The position numbers were made by a program, and so were the translations under genes. Below are positions 9,463-18,074 of a DNA stretch of 64,000 nucleotides, piece after piece. Under the pieces are notes generated by a model that was not told the DNA's origin, did not search any database, and worked only from the letters and a program-made list of their open reading frames with translations. The DNA is from Phenylobacterium sp. LH3H17 (GTDB lineage: Bacteria; Pseudomonadota; Alphaproteobacteria; Caulobacterales; Caulobacteraceae), in the NCBI RefSeq assembly GCF_024298925.1, contig NZ_CP101283.1, forward strand, positions 3,973,001-4,037,000. Direction: 5' to 3'. Each line of letters opens with the position of its first letter. The first letter of the stretch is position 1.

Positions 9463-10548
9463 ATGGCCCGGGTTACTTTGAGACAACTTCTGGATCACGC
9501 GGCCGAGCAGGGCTACGGGGTTCCGGCGTTCAATATCAACAATATGGAACAGGGCCTGGCGATCATGGAGGCCGCCGACGCGGTCGACGCGCCAGTCATC
9601 ATCCAGGCCAGCCGGGGCGCGCGCTCCTACGCCAACGACATCGTGCTGAAGCACCTGATCGACGCCCTGGCCGAGATGTACCCGCACATCCCGATCTGCA
9701 TGCACCAGGACCACGGCAACAACGAAGCCACCTGCGCCACCGCGATCCAGTACGGCTTCACCTCGGTGATGATGGACGGCTCGCTGAAGGCCGACGGCAA
9801 GACGCCGGCCGACTACGACTACAACGTCAAGGTCACCCGCAACGTGGTCGACATGGCCCACTGGGTGGGCGCCTCGGTCGAAGGTGAGCTGGGCGTGCTG
9901 GGGTCTCTCGAGACCGGCATGGGCGAGAAGGAGGACGGCCACGGCTTCGAGGGCAAGCTCGGCCATGACCAGCTGCTGACCGATCCCGACCAGGCCGTCG
10001 AGTTCGTGAAGGCCACCGAGGTCGACGCGCTCGCCATCGCCATGGGCACCAGCCACGGCGCCTACAAGTTCACCCGCAAGCCGGACGGCGACGTCCTGGC
10101 CATGGGCGTGATCGAGGAGATCCACCGCCGCCTGCCCAACACCCACCTGGTGATGCACGGCTCCTCCTCGGTGCCGCAGGACCTGCAGGACATCATCAAC
10201 AAGTACGGCGGCGAGATGCCCCAGACCTGGGGCGTTCCGGTCGAGGAGATCCAGCGCGGCATCAAGCACGGCGTGCGCAAGATCAACATCGACACCGACA
10301 ACCGGATGGCCATGACCGGCGCCATCCGCAAGATCTTCGCCGAGCACCCGGGCGAGTTCGACCCGCGCAAGTATCTGAAGCCCGCCATGGACGCCATGCG
10401 CGCGGTCTGCCGCCAGCGCATGGAAGAGTTCGGCGCCGCGGGCCAAGCCGGCAAGATCACCCCGATCCCGCTGTCGGTCATGGCCAAGCGCTACGCCGCC
10501 GGCGAACTGGCCCCGAAGATCGGCATCTCGCGCCACGCGGCGGAATAG
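9463..10548 (+). CDS. fba: Class II fructose-bisphosphate aldolase (CbbA/Fba type)
   Basis: This Zn-dependent aldolase cleaves or forms fructose-1,6-bisphosphate. The 361-residue protein opens with [20 protein letters not shown]. It carries zinc-ligand regions (CMHQDHGNN, then [23 protein letters not shown] and [11 protein letters not shown]) and the substrate-binding [16 protein letters not shown]. Its length and its subtype match the calvin-cycle-type class II aldolases common in alphaproteobacteria. A strong GGAGGGCAGGGC precedes the ATG at 9463. It closes the gap-pgk-fba cluster and is followed by an intrinsic-terminator-like hairpin. Confidence 0.95.
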   Translation: MARVTLRQLLDHAAEQGYGVPAFNINNMEQGLAIMEAADAVDAPVIIQASRGARSYANDIVLKHLIDALAEMYPHIPICMHQDHGNNEATCATAIQYGFTSVMMDGSLKADGKTPADYDYNVKVTRNVVDMAHWVGASVEGELGVLGSLETGMGEKEDGHGFEGKLGHDQLLTDPDQAVEFVKATEVDALAIAMGTSHGAYKFTRKPDGDVLAMGVIEEIHRRLPNTHLVMHGSSSVPQDLQDIINKYGGEMPQTWGVPVEEIQRGIKHGVRKINIDTDNRMAMTGAIRKIFAEHPGEFDPRKYLKPAMDAMRAVCRQRMEEFGAAGQAGKITPIPLSVMAKRYAAGELAPKIGISRHAAE

Positions 10549-10570
10549 CATCCAGACGCCCGACCCTCGC

Positions 10571-10598
10571 AAAGCCGTCGCCCTCGGGCGGCGGCTTT
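10571..10598 (+). terminator. Stem-loop terminator after fba
   Basis: AAAGCCGTCGCC (10571-10582) pairs with GGCGGCGGCTTT (10587-10598) around a CTCG loop, a 12-bp stem with one G-T pair. It is followed by TCGC rather than a long T-run. It sits 22 bp after the fba stop, as expected for the end of the gap-pgk-fba transcript. Confidence 0.6.
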
Positions 10599-10644
10599 CG
10601 CATGGCCGCTGGAACTTCGGCAGGGGCGGTCGACTTCCTAGCCC

Positions 10645-10914
10645 ATGAAGCGCGCCCTCCCCATCCTGCTCGCCATCGCCGGGCTGACCGCGGTGGCCGC
10701 GTTCGGCGGCTGGACCTTCTATGCCGGGTCGAGCATCGGCGGCGGCTGGTCGAGCCTCGGGCCGATCATGCTCTATGTGGTGGGCGGCCTGCTGGTGGTC
10801 GGCGCCCTCACCGGCGGGCTGATGTGGCTGGCCTTCCACTCCGCGCGGCACGGCTACGACGAGCCCTATGACGTCAACCGGCCTGGCGGCGGGCGCCCGG
10901 ATTCGAAAGTTTAG
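10645..10914 (+). CDS. Small two-helix membrane protein
   Basis: The family is not recognised. The 89-residue product has two hydrophobic helices (about residues 5-26 and 40-66) separated by a short Gly/Ser-rich loop, and a polar tail ending in RPGGGRPDSKV. The topology suggests a small inner-membrane protein. Its stop codon overlaps the stop of the convergent MHS transporter by 3 bp. Codon use is as in neighbours (strong third-position GC), which supports coding. No functional inference is possible beyond membrane location. Confidence 0.6.
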   Translation: MKRALPILLAIAGLTAVAAFGGWTFYAGSSIGGGWSSLGPIMLYVVGGLLVVGALTGGLMWLAFHSARHGYDEPYDVNRPGGGRPDSKV

Positions 10915-12578
10915 TCGTCCACATTGGCTCCGCGCATCTCGCGCACGAAGATGAAGCCGATGACGGCCGTCGCCAGGGCGATGACCACCGGGTACCAGAG
11001 CCCGAAATAGATGTTGCCCGTGGCCGCCACCATGGCGAAGGCCGTGGTGGGCAGGAAGCCGCCGAACCAGCCGTTGCCGATATGGTAGGGCAGCGACATC
11101 GAGGTGTAGCGGATCTTGGCCGGGAACATCTCCACCAGGGCCGCGGCGACCGGTCCATAGACCATGGTCACATAGATCATCAGGACGAACAGCAGGCCCA
11201 CGACAGCGGGCTTGTTGACCTTGTCCGGGTCGGCCTTGGCGGGATAGCCCGCCTCGCCGAGCGCCGTGGTCAGCATCTTGGTCCAGTCGGCCTTGGCGGC
11301 GGCGAACTCAAGCTTGGCGAGCGGCCGACCGTCGAAGCTGCGGACTTCGGTCCCGCCGATCCTGATGACCGCCGTAGCGCCGGCCGGGGCGACCTGGTTC
11401 TCATAACTAACCCCGGCGGTGGCGAGCGCCGACTTGGCCACGTCGCAGGACGAGGTGAAGGCGGTCTTGCCGACCGGATCGAACTGGAAGGAGCAGTCGG
11501 CGGGGTCGGCGATCACCGTCACGGGCGCACTGGCCGAGGCCGCCGCCAGGGCCGGATTGGCCGCCACGGTCAGCGCGTTGAAGATCGGGAAATAGGTCAC
11601 GGCCGCCAGCAGGCAGCCGGCCAGGATGATCGGCTTGCGGCCGATCTTGTCCGACAGCCAGCCGAACACCACGAAGAACGGCGTCCCCAGCAGCAGGGCC
11701 ACCGCGATCAGGGTGTTGGTCAGGGGCCCGTCGACCTTCAGCGTCTTTTCGAGGAAGAACAGGGCGTAGAATTGGCCAGTGTACCAGACCACCGCCTGGC
11801 CGGCGGTGAGGCCGACCAGGGCCAGGATGACGATCTTCAGATTCTTCCACTCGCCGAAGGCCTCGGTCAGCGGCTTCTTCGAGGTCGTGCCCTCGTCGAC
11901 CATCTTCTGGAAGACCGGGCTCTCGTTGAGTTTCAGCCGGATCCACAGCGAGACGCCCAGCAGCACCGAGGAGACCAGGAACGGGATGCGCCAGGCCCAG
12001 GCCTTGAACACCTCCTCGCCCAGCATCGTGCGGACCAGAAGGATGACGATCAGGCTGAGGAAGAGGCCGAGCGTCGCGGTGGTCTGGATCCAGCTGGTGT
12101 AGAGGCCGCGCTTACCGGGCGGGGCGTGCTCGGCCACATAGGTCGCGGCCCCGCCGTACTCGCCGCCCAGGGCCAGGCCCTGCAGCAGGCGCATGAGGAT
12201 CAGCGCGATCGGCGCGGCCACCCCGATCTGGTCGTAGCCCGGCAGCAGGCCGACCGCGAAGGTCGAGAGCCCCATCAGCAGCATGGTGACCAGGAAGGTG
12301 TTCTTGCGGCCCCAGAGGTCGCCCAGCCGGCCGAACACCAGGGCCCCGAACGGACGCACCGCAAACCCTGCGGCGAAGGCCAGCAGGGCGAAGATGTAGC
12401 CGGTGGTCTCGTTGACCCCCGAGAAGAAGTGCAGGGTGATGAACCCGGCCAGGGAACCGTAGAGGTAGAAGTCGTACCACTCGAAGACCGTGCCGGCCGA
12501 GGCGGCGCCGATGATCAGCCGGTGGTTCCTGGTCCCGACGTCGGCGACCTGTCCTTCCGCCACTGCGTCCTGCGCCAT
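10911..12578 (-). CDS. MFS transporter, metabolite:H+ symporter (MHS) type, with a large periplasmic insert
   Basis: This is an inner-membrane proton-coupled uptake carrier for an organic acid or similar metabolite. The 555-residue protein has the MHS/ShiA-KgtP-ProP hallmarks: GTVFEWYDFYLYGSLAGFI near the N-terminus, GRLGDLWGRKNTFL (loop 2-3 motif), LQGLALGGEYGGAATYVAEH and GWLSDKIGRKPII. Family members are usually about 430-450 residues. Here an insert of about 100 residues with two cysteines (about residues 350-450, from NPALAAASASAPVTV on) interrupts the C-terminal half, placed between membrane spans. I chose ATG 12578 because a GGGGGG-CAGG stands upstream; a GTG four codons earlier is possible. 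The substrate is unknown. Confidence 0.82.
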   Translation of the reverse strand: MAQDAVAEGQVADVGTRNHRLIIGAASAGTVFEWYDFYLYGSLAGFITLHFFSGVNETTGYIFALLAFAAGFAVRPFGALVFGRLGDLWGRKNTFLVTMLLMGLSTFAVGLLPGYDQIGVAAPIALILMRLLQGLALGGEYGGAATYVAEHAPPGKRGLYTSWIQTTATLGLFLSLIVILLVRTMLGEEVFKAWAWRIPFLVSSVLLGVSLWIRLKLNESPVFQKMVDEGTTSKKPLTEAFGEWKNLKIVILALVGLTAGQAVVWYTGQFYALFFLEKTLKVDGPLTNTLIAVALLLGTPFFVVFGWLSDKIGRKPIILAGCLLAAVTYFPIFNALTVAANPALAAASASAPVTVIADPADCSFQFDPVGKTAFTSSCDVAKSALATAGVSYENQVAPAGATAVIRIGGTEVRSFDGRPLAKLEFAAAKADWTKMLTTALGEAGYPAKADPDKVNKPAVVGLLFVLMIYVTMVYGPVAAALVEMFPAKIRYTSMSLPYHIGNGWFGGFLPTTAFAMVAATGNIYFGLWYPVVIALATAVIGFIFVREMRGANVDD

Positions 12579-12664
12579 CCTGCCCCCCACTGATGTCGGG
12601 GCGAGCCTAGCGGCATTTGTAGGAGGTCAGAAGGCCATTCCAGGCTCCACGTCCCCCTCTCCCC

Positions 12665-12696
12665 GCTCGTCATGGCCGGGCTTGTCCCGGCCATCC
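12665..12696. repeat. Left palindromic repeat flanking the GIY-YIG pseudogene
   Basis: This contains a perfect 9-bp hairpin (ATGGCCGGG at 12672-12680, CCCGGCCAT at 12686-12694, CTTGT loop). Its outer part GCTCGTCATGGCCGG is the inverted counterpart of the right repeat at 13037-13051. It is a typical alphaproteobacterial intergenic palindrome. Confidence 0.75.
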
Positions 12697-12715
12697 ATAG
12701 ACACCAAGCTTGGCC

Positions 12716-13008
12716 ATGGATCCGGTGCACGCGAACAACGCCGTCTACATGCTCGCCAGCCGCAAGCACGGCACGCTCTACGTCGGCGTGACCAGCGACC
12801 TGATCAAACGCATCCACGAGCATCGTGAAGACTCGGCTTCACCAGCCGCTACGGCGTGAAGCGTCTCGTCTGGTTCCGCCGGTGCTTCACGGTGGTCGAG
12901 GCCATCTGGTGGGAAAAACGGCTGAAGAAGTATCGGCGCGATTGGAAGATCAACCTGATCGAGCAGGACAATCCGAACTGGGATGACCTCTACCCAAATC
13001 TCTTCTGA
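12716..13008 (+). pseudogene. GIY-YIG endonuclease-domain protein, frameshifted
   Basis: Small GIY-YIG proteins of about 95-100 residues are single-domain putative DNA endonucleases. Frame 1 from ATG 12716 reads MDPVHANNAVYMLASRKHGT then LYVGVTSDLIKRIHEHRED and soon stops at a TGA near 12857. From about 12830 a shifted frame continues as LGFTSRYGVKRLVWFRRCFT and VVEAIWWEKRLKKYRRDWKI, ending NWDDLYPNLF at 13008. Together they give the whole domain: the GIY-like VYM/YVG pair, the conserved Arg, the Glu of EAIWWEK and the C-terminal D-NPxW-DLY. The 293-bp span is not a multiple of three, and the break falls in the loop HRE-(x)-GFT. It is flanked by inverted palindromes. A sequencing error cannot be excluded. 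Confidence 0.8.
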
Positions 13009-13012
13009 CGGA

Positions 13013-13051
13013 GATCATGGGTGGCCGGCACAAAGGCCGGCCATGACGAGC
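13013..13051. repeat. Right palindromic repeat flanking the GIY-YIG pseudogene
   Basis: TGGCCGGC (13022-13029) pairs with GCCGGCCA (13036-13043) around a 6-nt loop. The stretch CCGGCCATGACGAGC is the inverted copy of the outer part of the left repeat (12665-12679). The pair brackets the broken GIY-YIG gene. Confidence 0.75.
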
Positions 13052-13091
13052 TTGAGGGGGAAGTGCTCTCTGGCACGCCTCCCCTTCCTAG

Positions 13092-13583
13092 TTAGTGACC
13101 GCCGCCGCCCTCGAGTTCGCCCAGCGCGCTCTGCAGGTAGTTCTGCTCGCCCAGCGACCGGACGAGGGACAGTTGGGTCTCCAGGAAGTCGATGTGCCCC
13201 TCGGTGTCGGTGAGGATCTCGCGCAGGATCTGGCGCGAGACGAAGTCGGACGCCCCCTCGCATTCCCGGATGCCCTCGATCTGCTCGGCCCGGCCGGCGA
13301 TCTCCACCGACAGGTCGGAGGCCATGCACTCGGGCACGTTCTCGCCGATCTTCAGCTTGTGCAGATCCTGCAGGTTGGGCAGGCCATCCAGGAACAGGAT
13401 GCGCTTGATGAGCTTGTCGGCGTGCTTCATCTCGCCGATCGACTCGTCATAGGTGATCTTGGCGAGCTTCGCGAAGCCCCAGTTCTCGTACATCCGCGCA
13501 TGCAGGAAGTACTGGTTCACCGAGGTCAGCTCGTTGGTGAGCACGGCGTTCAGCCGCCGGATGATCGCCTTGTCGCCTTGCAT
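13092..13583 (-). CDS. bfr: Bacterioferritin
   Basis: This is a heme-containing ferritin that oxidises and stores iron as a 24-mer in the cytoplasm. The 163-residue product has the family length. It begins MQGDKAIIRRLNAVLTNELT with the ferroxidase Glu18, then ITYDESIGEMKHADKLIKRI containing the ferroxidase Glu and the heme-ligand Met (about residue 52). Later come Glu94-type and ILTDTEGHIDFLETQL helix residues. I chose the ATG at 13583 because GAGGAGC lies 5 nt upstream and homology begins there. Bfd lies upstream in the same direction, 211 bp away, linking storage with iron release. Confidence 0.93.
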   Translation of the reverse strand: MQGDKAIIRRLNAVLTNELTSVNQYFLHARMYENWGFAKLAKITYDESIGEMKHADKLIKRILFLDGLPNLQDLHKLKIGENVPECMASDLSVEIAGRAEQIEGIRECEGASDFVSRQILREILTDTEGHIDFLETQLSLVRSLGEQNYLQSALGELEGGGGH

Positions 13584-13794
13584 GTGAAGCTCCTCGAATC
13601 CCGTCTCGAGGCGCAACCTCATCCGCGGGGAAACCCGTGTCAAAGTCTATATTTGCAAGTGATTCCGCGTTTCGTTCGCAAGCCCTCGCGGCGCGCGAAG
13701 GTCAGGCCGCCGGGCATGGGGAGACCCTCGTCGGTGTCGGAACGAAGCTGGCTGTGTCATTCGATCGCGGCCGACGCTTCAGCCGGCGCGAGGC

Positions 13795-13980
13795 CTATTC
13801 GGCGGCGTAGCGCAGGGCTTCGTCCTGCTCGGCGATCATCTCGCGCATGTCGCAGACGCAGCGGGCGCACTGGGGCCGCGAGCCACAGGCGCGGAACACT
13901 TCAGCCGGGCGTCGGGCGCCGGACTCGATGGCGGCCCGGACCTCGCGCTCTCTGATGCCGTTGCAGTTGCAGACGTACAC
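13795..13980 (-). CDS. bfd: Bacterioferritin-associated ferredoxin (Bfd-like [2Fe-2S] protein)
   Basis: Bfd docks on bacterioferritin and passes electrons to release stored iron. The 61-residue protein starts MYVCNCNGIREREVRAAIES and has the four cluster cysteines in the family pattern (C-x-C near residues 4 and 6, C-x-x-C at about 38-41 in PQCARCVCD). One further Cys is present, as often seen. It is upstream of bfr on the same strand. A 19-bp perfect inverted repeat resembling a Fur box (14027-14045) lies 47 bp upstream of the start, so induction under iron limitation is likely. Confidence 0.88.
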   Translation of the reverse strand: MYVCNCNGIREREVRAAIESGARRPAEVFRACGSRPQCARCVCDMREMIAEQDEALRYAAE

Positions 13981-14026
13981 AGCGGTTCTCTCCGACGACG
14001 GCCCACATGTACCAGATGCGAACGCC

Positions 14027-14045
14027 GTTGCAACTCATTTGCAAC
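14027..14045 (-). promoter_or_regulatory. Fur-like operator upstream of bfd
   Basis: GTTGCAA-CTCAT-TTGCAAC is a perfect 7-bp inverted repeat with a 5-nt spacer, 19 bp in all. The length and the TTGCAA half-sites fit the alphaproteobacterial Fur box. It is 47 bp upstream of the bfd start and 136 bp upstream of cydA on the other strand, so it could also affect the divergent cyd operon. Confidence 0.6.
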
Positions 14046-14180
14046 AACCATGCCAGACGTCAGAGCGCCCTGCGTCGGTTTGTCGCTGCGGCCAAGCTTG
14101 GAGTAACGCGTTTTACGGCGTGAGAGTGCGCCCTTGCTGGCGGTCAAGGAAGATCACCGGCGTCAACCAAGGTTCGGACC

Positions 14181-15584
14181 ATGGACGTCGACGCCCTGTT
14201 GCTGTCGCGGCTTCAGTTCGCCTTCACCATTGCGTTCCACATCATCTTTCCCAGTTTCACGATCGGACTGGCCAGTTACCTGGCGGTGCTGGAAGGCTTG
14301 TGGCTGACCAGCCGCAACGAGGTGTTCAAGACTCTCTATCTGTTCTGGCTGAAGATCTTCGCGATCTCCTTCGGCATGGGCGTCGTCACCGGGGTGGTGA
14401 TGAGCTACGAGCTGGGCGCCAACTGGAGCGTGTTCTCCGCCGTGGCCGCCCCGGTGATCGGGCCGCTCCTGGCCTTCGAGGTCCTCACCGCCTTCTTCCT
14501 CGAGGCCAGCTTCCTGGGGATCATGCTGTTCGGCTGGAAGAAGGTCGGCCCCGGCCTGCACTTCGCGGCCACCGTGCTGGTGGCGGTCGGCACCCTGATC
14601 TCGGCCTTCTGGATCATCTCGGCCAATAGCTGGATGCAGCATCCGACCGGCTTCGCCCGCACGGCCGAGGGCGGGCTGATCGCGGTGGACTGGATGGAGG
14701 TGATCTTCTCGCCCAGCTTCCCCGAGCGGCTGATTCACATGACGCTGGCGGCCTATCTGACCACCGCCCTGGTGGTGGGCGCGGCCTCGGCCTGGCGTCT
14801 GCTCAGGCGCCCCGACGAGCCTGAATCCGGCATGGCCCTGCGCATGGCCATCGGCATGTTCGCCATCGTGGCCCCGCTGCAGCTGGTGGCCGGAGACCTG
14901 TCGGGCAAGGACGTCCTGCGCCTGCAACCGGCCAAGCTGGCGGCCATCGAGGCCTTCTGGGAGACCAGGTCCGAGCAGGCCTTCCATATCATCGCCTGGC
15001 CCGACGGCAGGCTCGAGGCCAATCGCTGGGAACTGTCCATCCCCAAGGTCGGCAGCCTGATCACCGCCGGCAGCATCGACGCCGAGGTCAAGGGCCTGAA
15101 GGCCTTCGCGCCCGAGGACCGGCCGCCGGTCGGACTGGTGTTCTGGTCCTTCCGGGTGATGGTGGGCCTGGGCCTGGCCATGATCGGCCTGGGCGCCTGG
15201 GGCGCCTGGCTGTGCTGGCGGGGCGGGGCGGAACGCTCCACGTGGTTCCTGCGCGCCTGCGTCGCCATGGGGCCGGCCGGCTTCGTCGCCGTCATCTCCG
15301 GCTGGATCGTCGCCGAGGTGGGCCGCCAGCCCTGGGTGATCTACGGCGTCCTGCGCACCGCAGACGCCGTCTCGCCGGTCGGCGCGGGCCAGGTCTCGGC
15401 CTCCCTGCTGGGCTTCCTCGTCGTCTACGCGGTGATCTTCTCGGTGGGGGTGCTCTACATCCTGCGCATGATCGCCGAGGGTCCGGCGGTCGGATCGGAG
15501 GAGGCGCTGCCCGAGGGCCTGCGCGCCCCGGGCTCGGCCATGGCCGCCGCGCCGCTGGATCCGGGCCAGGGAGGCGCGCCATGA
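14181..15584 (+). CDS. cydA: Cytochrome bd-type (cyanide-insensitive) quinol oxidase subunit I
   Basis: This is the heme-bearing subunit of a bd-type terminal oxidase of the inner membrane, reducing O2 with quinol. The 467-residue product is shorter than E. coli CydA (about 520) and has the short Q-loop of the CIO class. Visible elements are the first heme-ligand His in AFHIIFPSFTIG, FEVLTAFFLEASFLGIMLFG, SANSWMQHPTG, the region HMTLAAYLTT and GWIVAEVGRQPWVIYGVLRT. Its stop overlaps the cydB start (ATGA), showing translational coupling. The start is preceded by a weak purine-rich stretch. No clear FNR box is visible in the 135-bp leader beyond the Fur-like palindrome. Confidence 0.93.
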   Translation: MDVDALLLSRLQFAFTIAFHIIFPSFTIGLASYLAVLEGLWLTSRNEVFKTLYLFWLKIFAISFGMGVVTGVVMSYELGANWSVFSAVAAPVIGPLLAFEVLTAFFLEASFLGIMLFGWKKVGPGLHFAATVLVAVGTLISAFWIISANSWMQHPTGFARTAEGGLIAVDWMEVIFSPSFPERLIHMTLAAYLTTALVVGAASAWRLLRRPDEPESGMALRMAIGMFAIVAPLQLVAGDLSGKDVLRLQPAKLAAIEAFWETRSEQAFHIIAWPDGRLEANRWELSIPKVGSLITAGSIDAEVKGLKAFAPEDRPPVGLVFWSFRVMVGLGLAMIGLGAWGAWLCWRGGAERSTWFLRACVAMGPAGFVAVISGWIVAEVGRQPWVIYGVLRTADAVSPVGAGQVSASLLGFLVVYAVIFSVGVLYILRMIAEGPAVGSEEALPEGLRAPGSAMAAAPLDPGQGGAP

Positions 15585-16609
15585 ACGGTCTGGACCTGCC
15601 GCTGATCTGGGCCGGAATCATCGCCACGGCGGTGCTGCTCTACGTGCTGCTGGACGGCTTCGACCTGGGCGTCGGCATCCTCTTCCCCTTCGCCCGCACG
15701 CCGAGGGACCGCGACGTGATGATGGATTCCATCGCCCCGGTCTGGGACGGCAACGAGACCTGGCTGGTGCTGGGCGGCGGCGGCCTGTTCGCGGCCTTCC
15801 CGCTCGCCTACTCCGCCATACTGCCGGCCCTCTACCTGCCGGTGATCCTGATGCTGCTGGCGCTGATCCTGCGCGGGGTGGCCTTCGAGTTTCGCATCCG
15901 GGGGCGTCGGCGCGGCAAGGCTCTCTGGACCGCGGCCTTCGCCGGGGGCTCGCTCACCGCCGCCATCGCCCAGGGCTTCATCCTGGGCGGCTTCATCCAG
16001 GGCGTGACGCTGAAGGGCTCGCAGTTCGCCGGCGGCCCCTTCGACTGGCTCACCCCCTACACCGTGCTGGTGGCCGCGGGCCTGGTCGCCGGCTACGCGC
16101 TGTTGGGCGCCACCTGGCTGGTCTGGCGCACCGAGACCGAGCTGCACGGCGACGCCCGCCGCTGGGCGGGGATCGCCGCGGTCGCCGTCGCCGGCCTGCT
16201 TGCGGCAGTCAGCTTCGCCACCCTCTTCGTGCATCCCCGGATCGCCGGGCGCTGGGGCTTCGCGAACGGAGCCTTCGATCTGGCCGCCCTCCTGCCGCAC
16301 CTGCCGATCCCGCTGCTGGGCCTGGCCGGCCTTGCGGTCGTCGCCGTGGGCCTTCGCCGCAAGTCGCACGGCTGGCCGCACGTGGGGGCGACCTTGGTCT
16401 TCCTGTCAGGCTATGCGGGCCTCGCCGCCGGGTTCTTCCCCCATATCGTGCCCTACGACATGACCTTCCGGCAGGCGGCCAACCAGGACAATGCGCTAGC
16501 CCTCATGCTGGGCGGGGTGGCGATCCTGCTGCCGGTGATCATGGGCTACACGATCTGGGTCTACTGGCTGTTCCGCGGCAAGGTCACGCCCGATGCGGGC
16601 TATCATTGA
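15581..16609 (+). CDS. cydB: Cytochrome bd-type quinol oxidase subunit II
   Basis: This is the second membrane subunit, stabilising the hemes of the bd oxidase. The 342-residue protein has eight to nine hydrophobic helices. Its N-terminus shows LLYVLLDGFDLGVGILFPFA and SIAPVWDGNETWLVLGGGGL, the strongest CydB/CioB signatures, and the C-terminal segment has the AANQDNALALMLGG loop. It begins within the cydA stop (4-bp overlap) and overlaps the third small gene by 17 bp, so the three are one operon. Confidence 0.93.
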   Translation: MNGLDLPLIWAGIIATAVLLYVLLDGFDLGVGILFPFARTPRDRDVMMDSIAPVWDGNETWLVLGGGGLFAAFPLAYSAILPALYLPVILMLLALILRGVAFEFRIRGRRRGKALWTAAFAGGSLTAAIAQGFILGGFIQGVTLKGSQFAGGPFDWLTPYTVLVAAGLVAGYALLGATWLVWRTETELHGDARRWAGIAAVAVAGLLAAVSFATLFVHPRIAGRWGFANGAFDLAALLPHLPIPLLGLAGLAVVAVGLRRKSHGWPHVGATLVFLSGYAGLAAGFFPHIVPYDMTFRQAANQDNALALMLGGVAILLPVIMGYTIWVYWLFRGKVTPDAGYH

Positions 16610-16739
16610 GCCGCCGCCCGAGCCGGGCGATCCCCTGCCGGCGATCTGGAAGCGGCTCGCCTGGTTCGTCGGCCTGGCGGTGGCGGGATCGCTCAGCGTG
16701 ATGGCCGTCGCCTACCTGCTTAAGGCGCTGTTGCGCTGA
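16593..16739 (+). CDS. DUF2474-type small cyd-operon membrane protein
   Basis: This 48-residue open frame starts at ATG 16593 inside the end of cydB and runs to TGA 16739. The product ([20 protein letters not shown], then [20 protein letters not shown]) has a Pro-rich polar N-terminus, the W-K-R-L-x-W-F junction and one transmembrane helix. That is the layout of DUF2474 proteins, which accompany CioAB/CydAB in proteobacteria as CydX-like accessory subunits. It has the same strand and translational overlap as cydB. I recognise the family from position and layout rather than from a search. Confidence 0.75.
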   Translation: MRAIIEPPPEPGDPLPAIWKRLAWFVGLAVAGSLSVMAVAYLLKALLR

Positions 16740-16764
16740 GGCCCAGGCGGCTAGAACCGCGCAC

Positions 16765-17412
16765 ATGACCGCCGACTGCCGCCTCTACATCATCACCCCG
16801 CCGCGCATCGACGACCTGGCCGCCTTCGGCCGGAGCCTGGCGCACGCCATGGACGCCGGGGACGTGGCCGCCCTGCAGATCCGCCTGAAGGACCAGCCCG
16901 ACGAGATCATCGCCGCGGCCGTCGACGTGCTGATGCCCATCGCCCAGGCCCGCGGCGCCGCGGTCATCCTCAACGACCGCCCCGACCTCGCCGCCCGGCT
17001 CGGCTGCGACGGGGTCCATGTGGGCCAGTCGGACGTTTCTTATGCCGAGGCCCGCCGGATCATGGGGCCTGACGCCATGATCGGCGTGACCTGCCACGAT
17101 AGCCTGCACCTGGCCATGGAGGCGGCGGAGGCCGGCGCCGACTATGTGGCCTTTGGGGCCTTCTATCCGACCACCACCAAGGATGCGCCGACCCGCGCCG
17201 ATCCTGAGATCCTCACCGGCTGGCAGTCGCATGTGGAGACCCCCTGCGTGGCCATCGGCGGCATCACCGCCGCCAACGCCGCGCCGTTGGCCGCCGCCGG
17301 CGCCGACTTCCTGGCGGTCTCGGCCGGGATCTGGGCGCATCCGCAGGGTCCGGCGGCCGCCGTGAAGGCGCTCAACGCCGCCATCGCCGAAGGGCTCGCC
17401 CAGCGCCGCTAG
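16765..17412 (+). CDS. thiE: Thiamine-phosphate synthase
   Basis: This enzyme joins HMP-pyrophosphate with the thiazole phosphate to give thiamine phosphate. The 215-residue TIM-barrel protein shows the family motifs: LQIRLKD near the N-terminus, [55 protein letters not shown] and the phosphate-binding [21 protein letters not shown]. No other thiamine gene is nearby. It starts 25 bp after the cyd small gene and may be read through from it. Confidence 0.93.
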   Translation: MTADCRLYIITPPRIDDLAAFGRSLAHAMDAGDVAALQIRLKDQPDEIIAAAVDVLMPIAQARGAAVILNDRPDLAARLGCDGVHVGQSDVSYAEARRIMGPDAMIGVTCHDSLHLAMEAAEAGADYVAFGAFYPTTTKDAPTRADPEILTGWQSHVETPCVAIGGITAANAAPLAAAGADFLAVSAGIWAHPQGPAAAVKALNAAIAEGLAQRR

Positions 17413-17491
17413 GGCGCTCGCCTTGCTTTAAGTCGCCCGTCCAACTAGGTTCCGCGCCCGAATTTCCCGTGTGCGCGCGCAAAGCGACCCC

Positions 17492-18061
17492 ATGTCCAAG
17501 ATCTCCGCCAACCTGATCAAGCCCGGCTATATCCTGCAGCACGAGGGCGCTCTGTGGGTGGCGGTGAAAGCCGTCCATGTGAAGCCCGGCAAGGGCGGCG
17601 CCTTCGCCCAGGTCGAGCTGAAGAACATACTCGACGGCCGAAAGCTGAACGAGCGCTGGCGCACCTCCGACACCGTCGAGCAGGTCCACCTGGACCAGAA
17701 GGATTGCACCTTCCTCTACGAACAGGGCGACACCCTGGTCTTCATGGACCAGGCCAATTACGAGCAGACCGAGCTTTCCAAGGACTTCGTCGGCGAGGAC
17801 CAGGTGCGCTTCCTGCAGGACGGCATGGCCGTGAAGCTGCAGACGTTCGAGGACCGCCCGATCAGCATCGCCCTGCCCGACCACGTGGTCCTGACCATCG
17901 TCGAGGCCGACGCCGTGGTGAAGAACCAGACGGCGTCCTCATCCTACAAGCCCGCCAAGGCCGACAACGGCATGCGCATCCTCATCCCGCCCTATATGGA
18001 AGCCGGCGAGCGCGTTCTGGTCTCCACCGAGACCGGCGAATACCTCCGCCGCGCCGACTGA
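17492..18061 (+). CDS. efp: Translation elongation factor P
   Basis: EF-P relieves ribosome stalling at polyproline stretches. The 189-residue protein has the three beta-barrel domains. The tip loop reads KPGKGGAF, with Lys (not Arg) at the modification position, so the lysine/EpmA-like or unmodified type rather than the rhamnosylated type is expected. The C-terminal signature region [20 protein letters not shown] is typical. I chose ATG 17492 because the sequence [20 protein letters not shown] is where EF-P homologues start; seven upstream codons from a GTG are open but unconserved in appearance. It is 14 bp ahead of suhB. Confidence 0.95.
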   Translation: MSKISANLIKPGYILQHEGALWVAVKAVHVKPGKGGAFAQVELKNILDGRKLNERWRTSDTVEQVHLDQKDCTFLYEQGDTLVFMDQANYEQTELSKDFVGEDQVRFLQDGMAVKLQTFEDRPISIALPDHVVLTIVEADAVVKNQTASSSYKPAKADNGMRILIPPYMEAGERVLVSTETGEYLRRAD

Positions 18062-18074
18062 TCGGAACCCAGCC

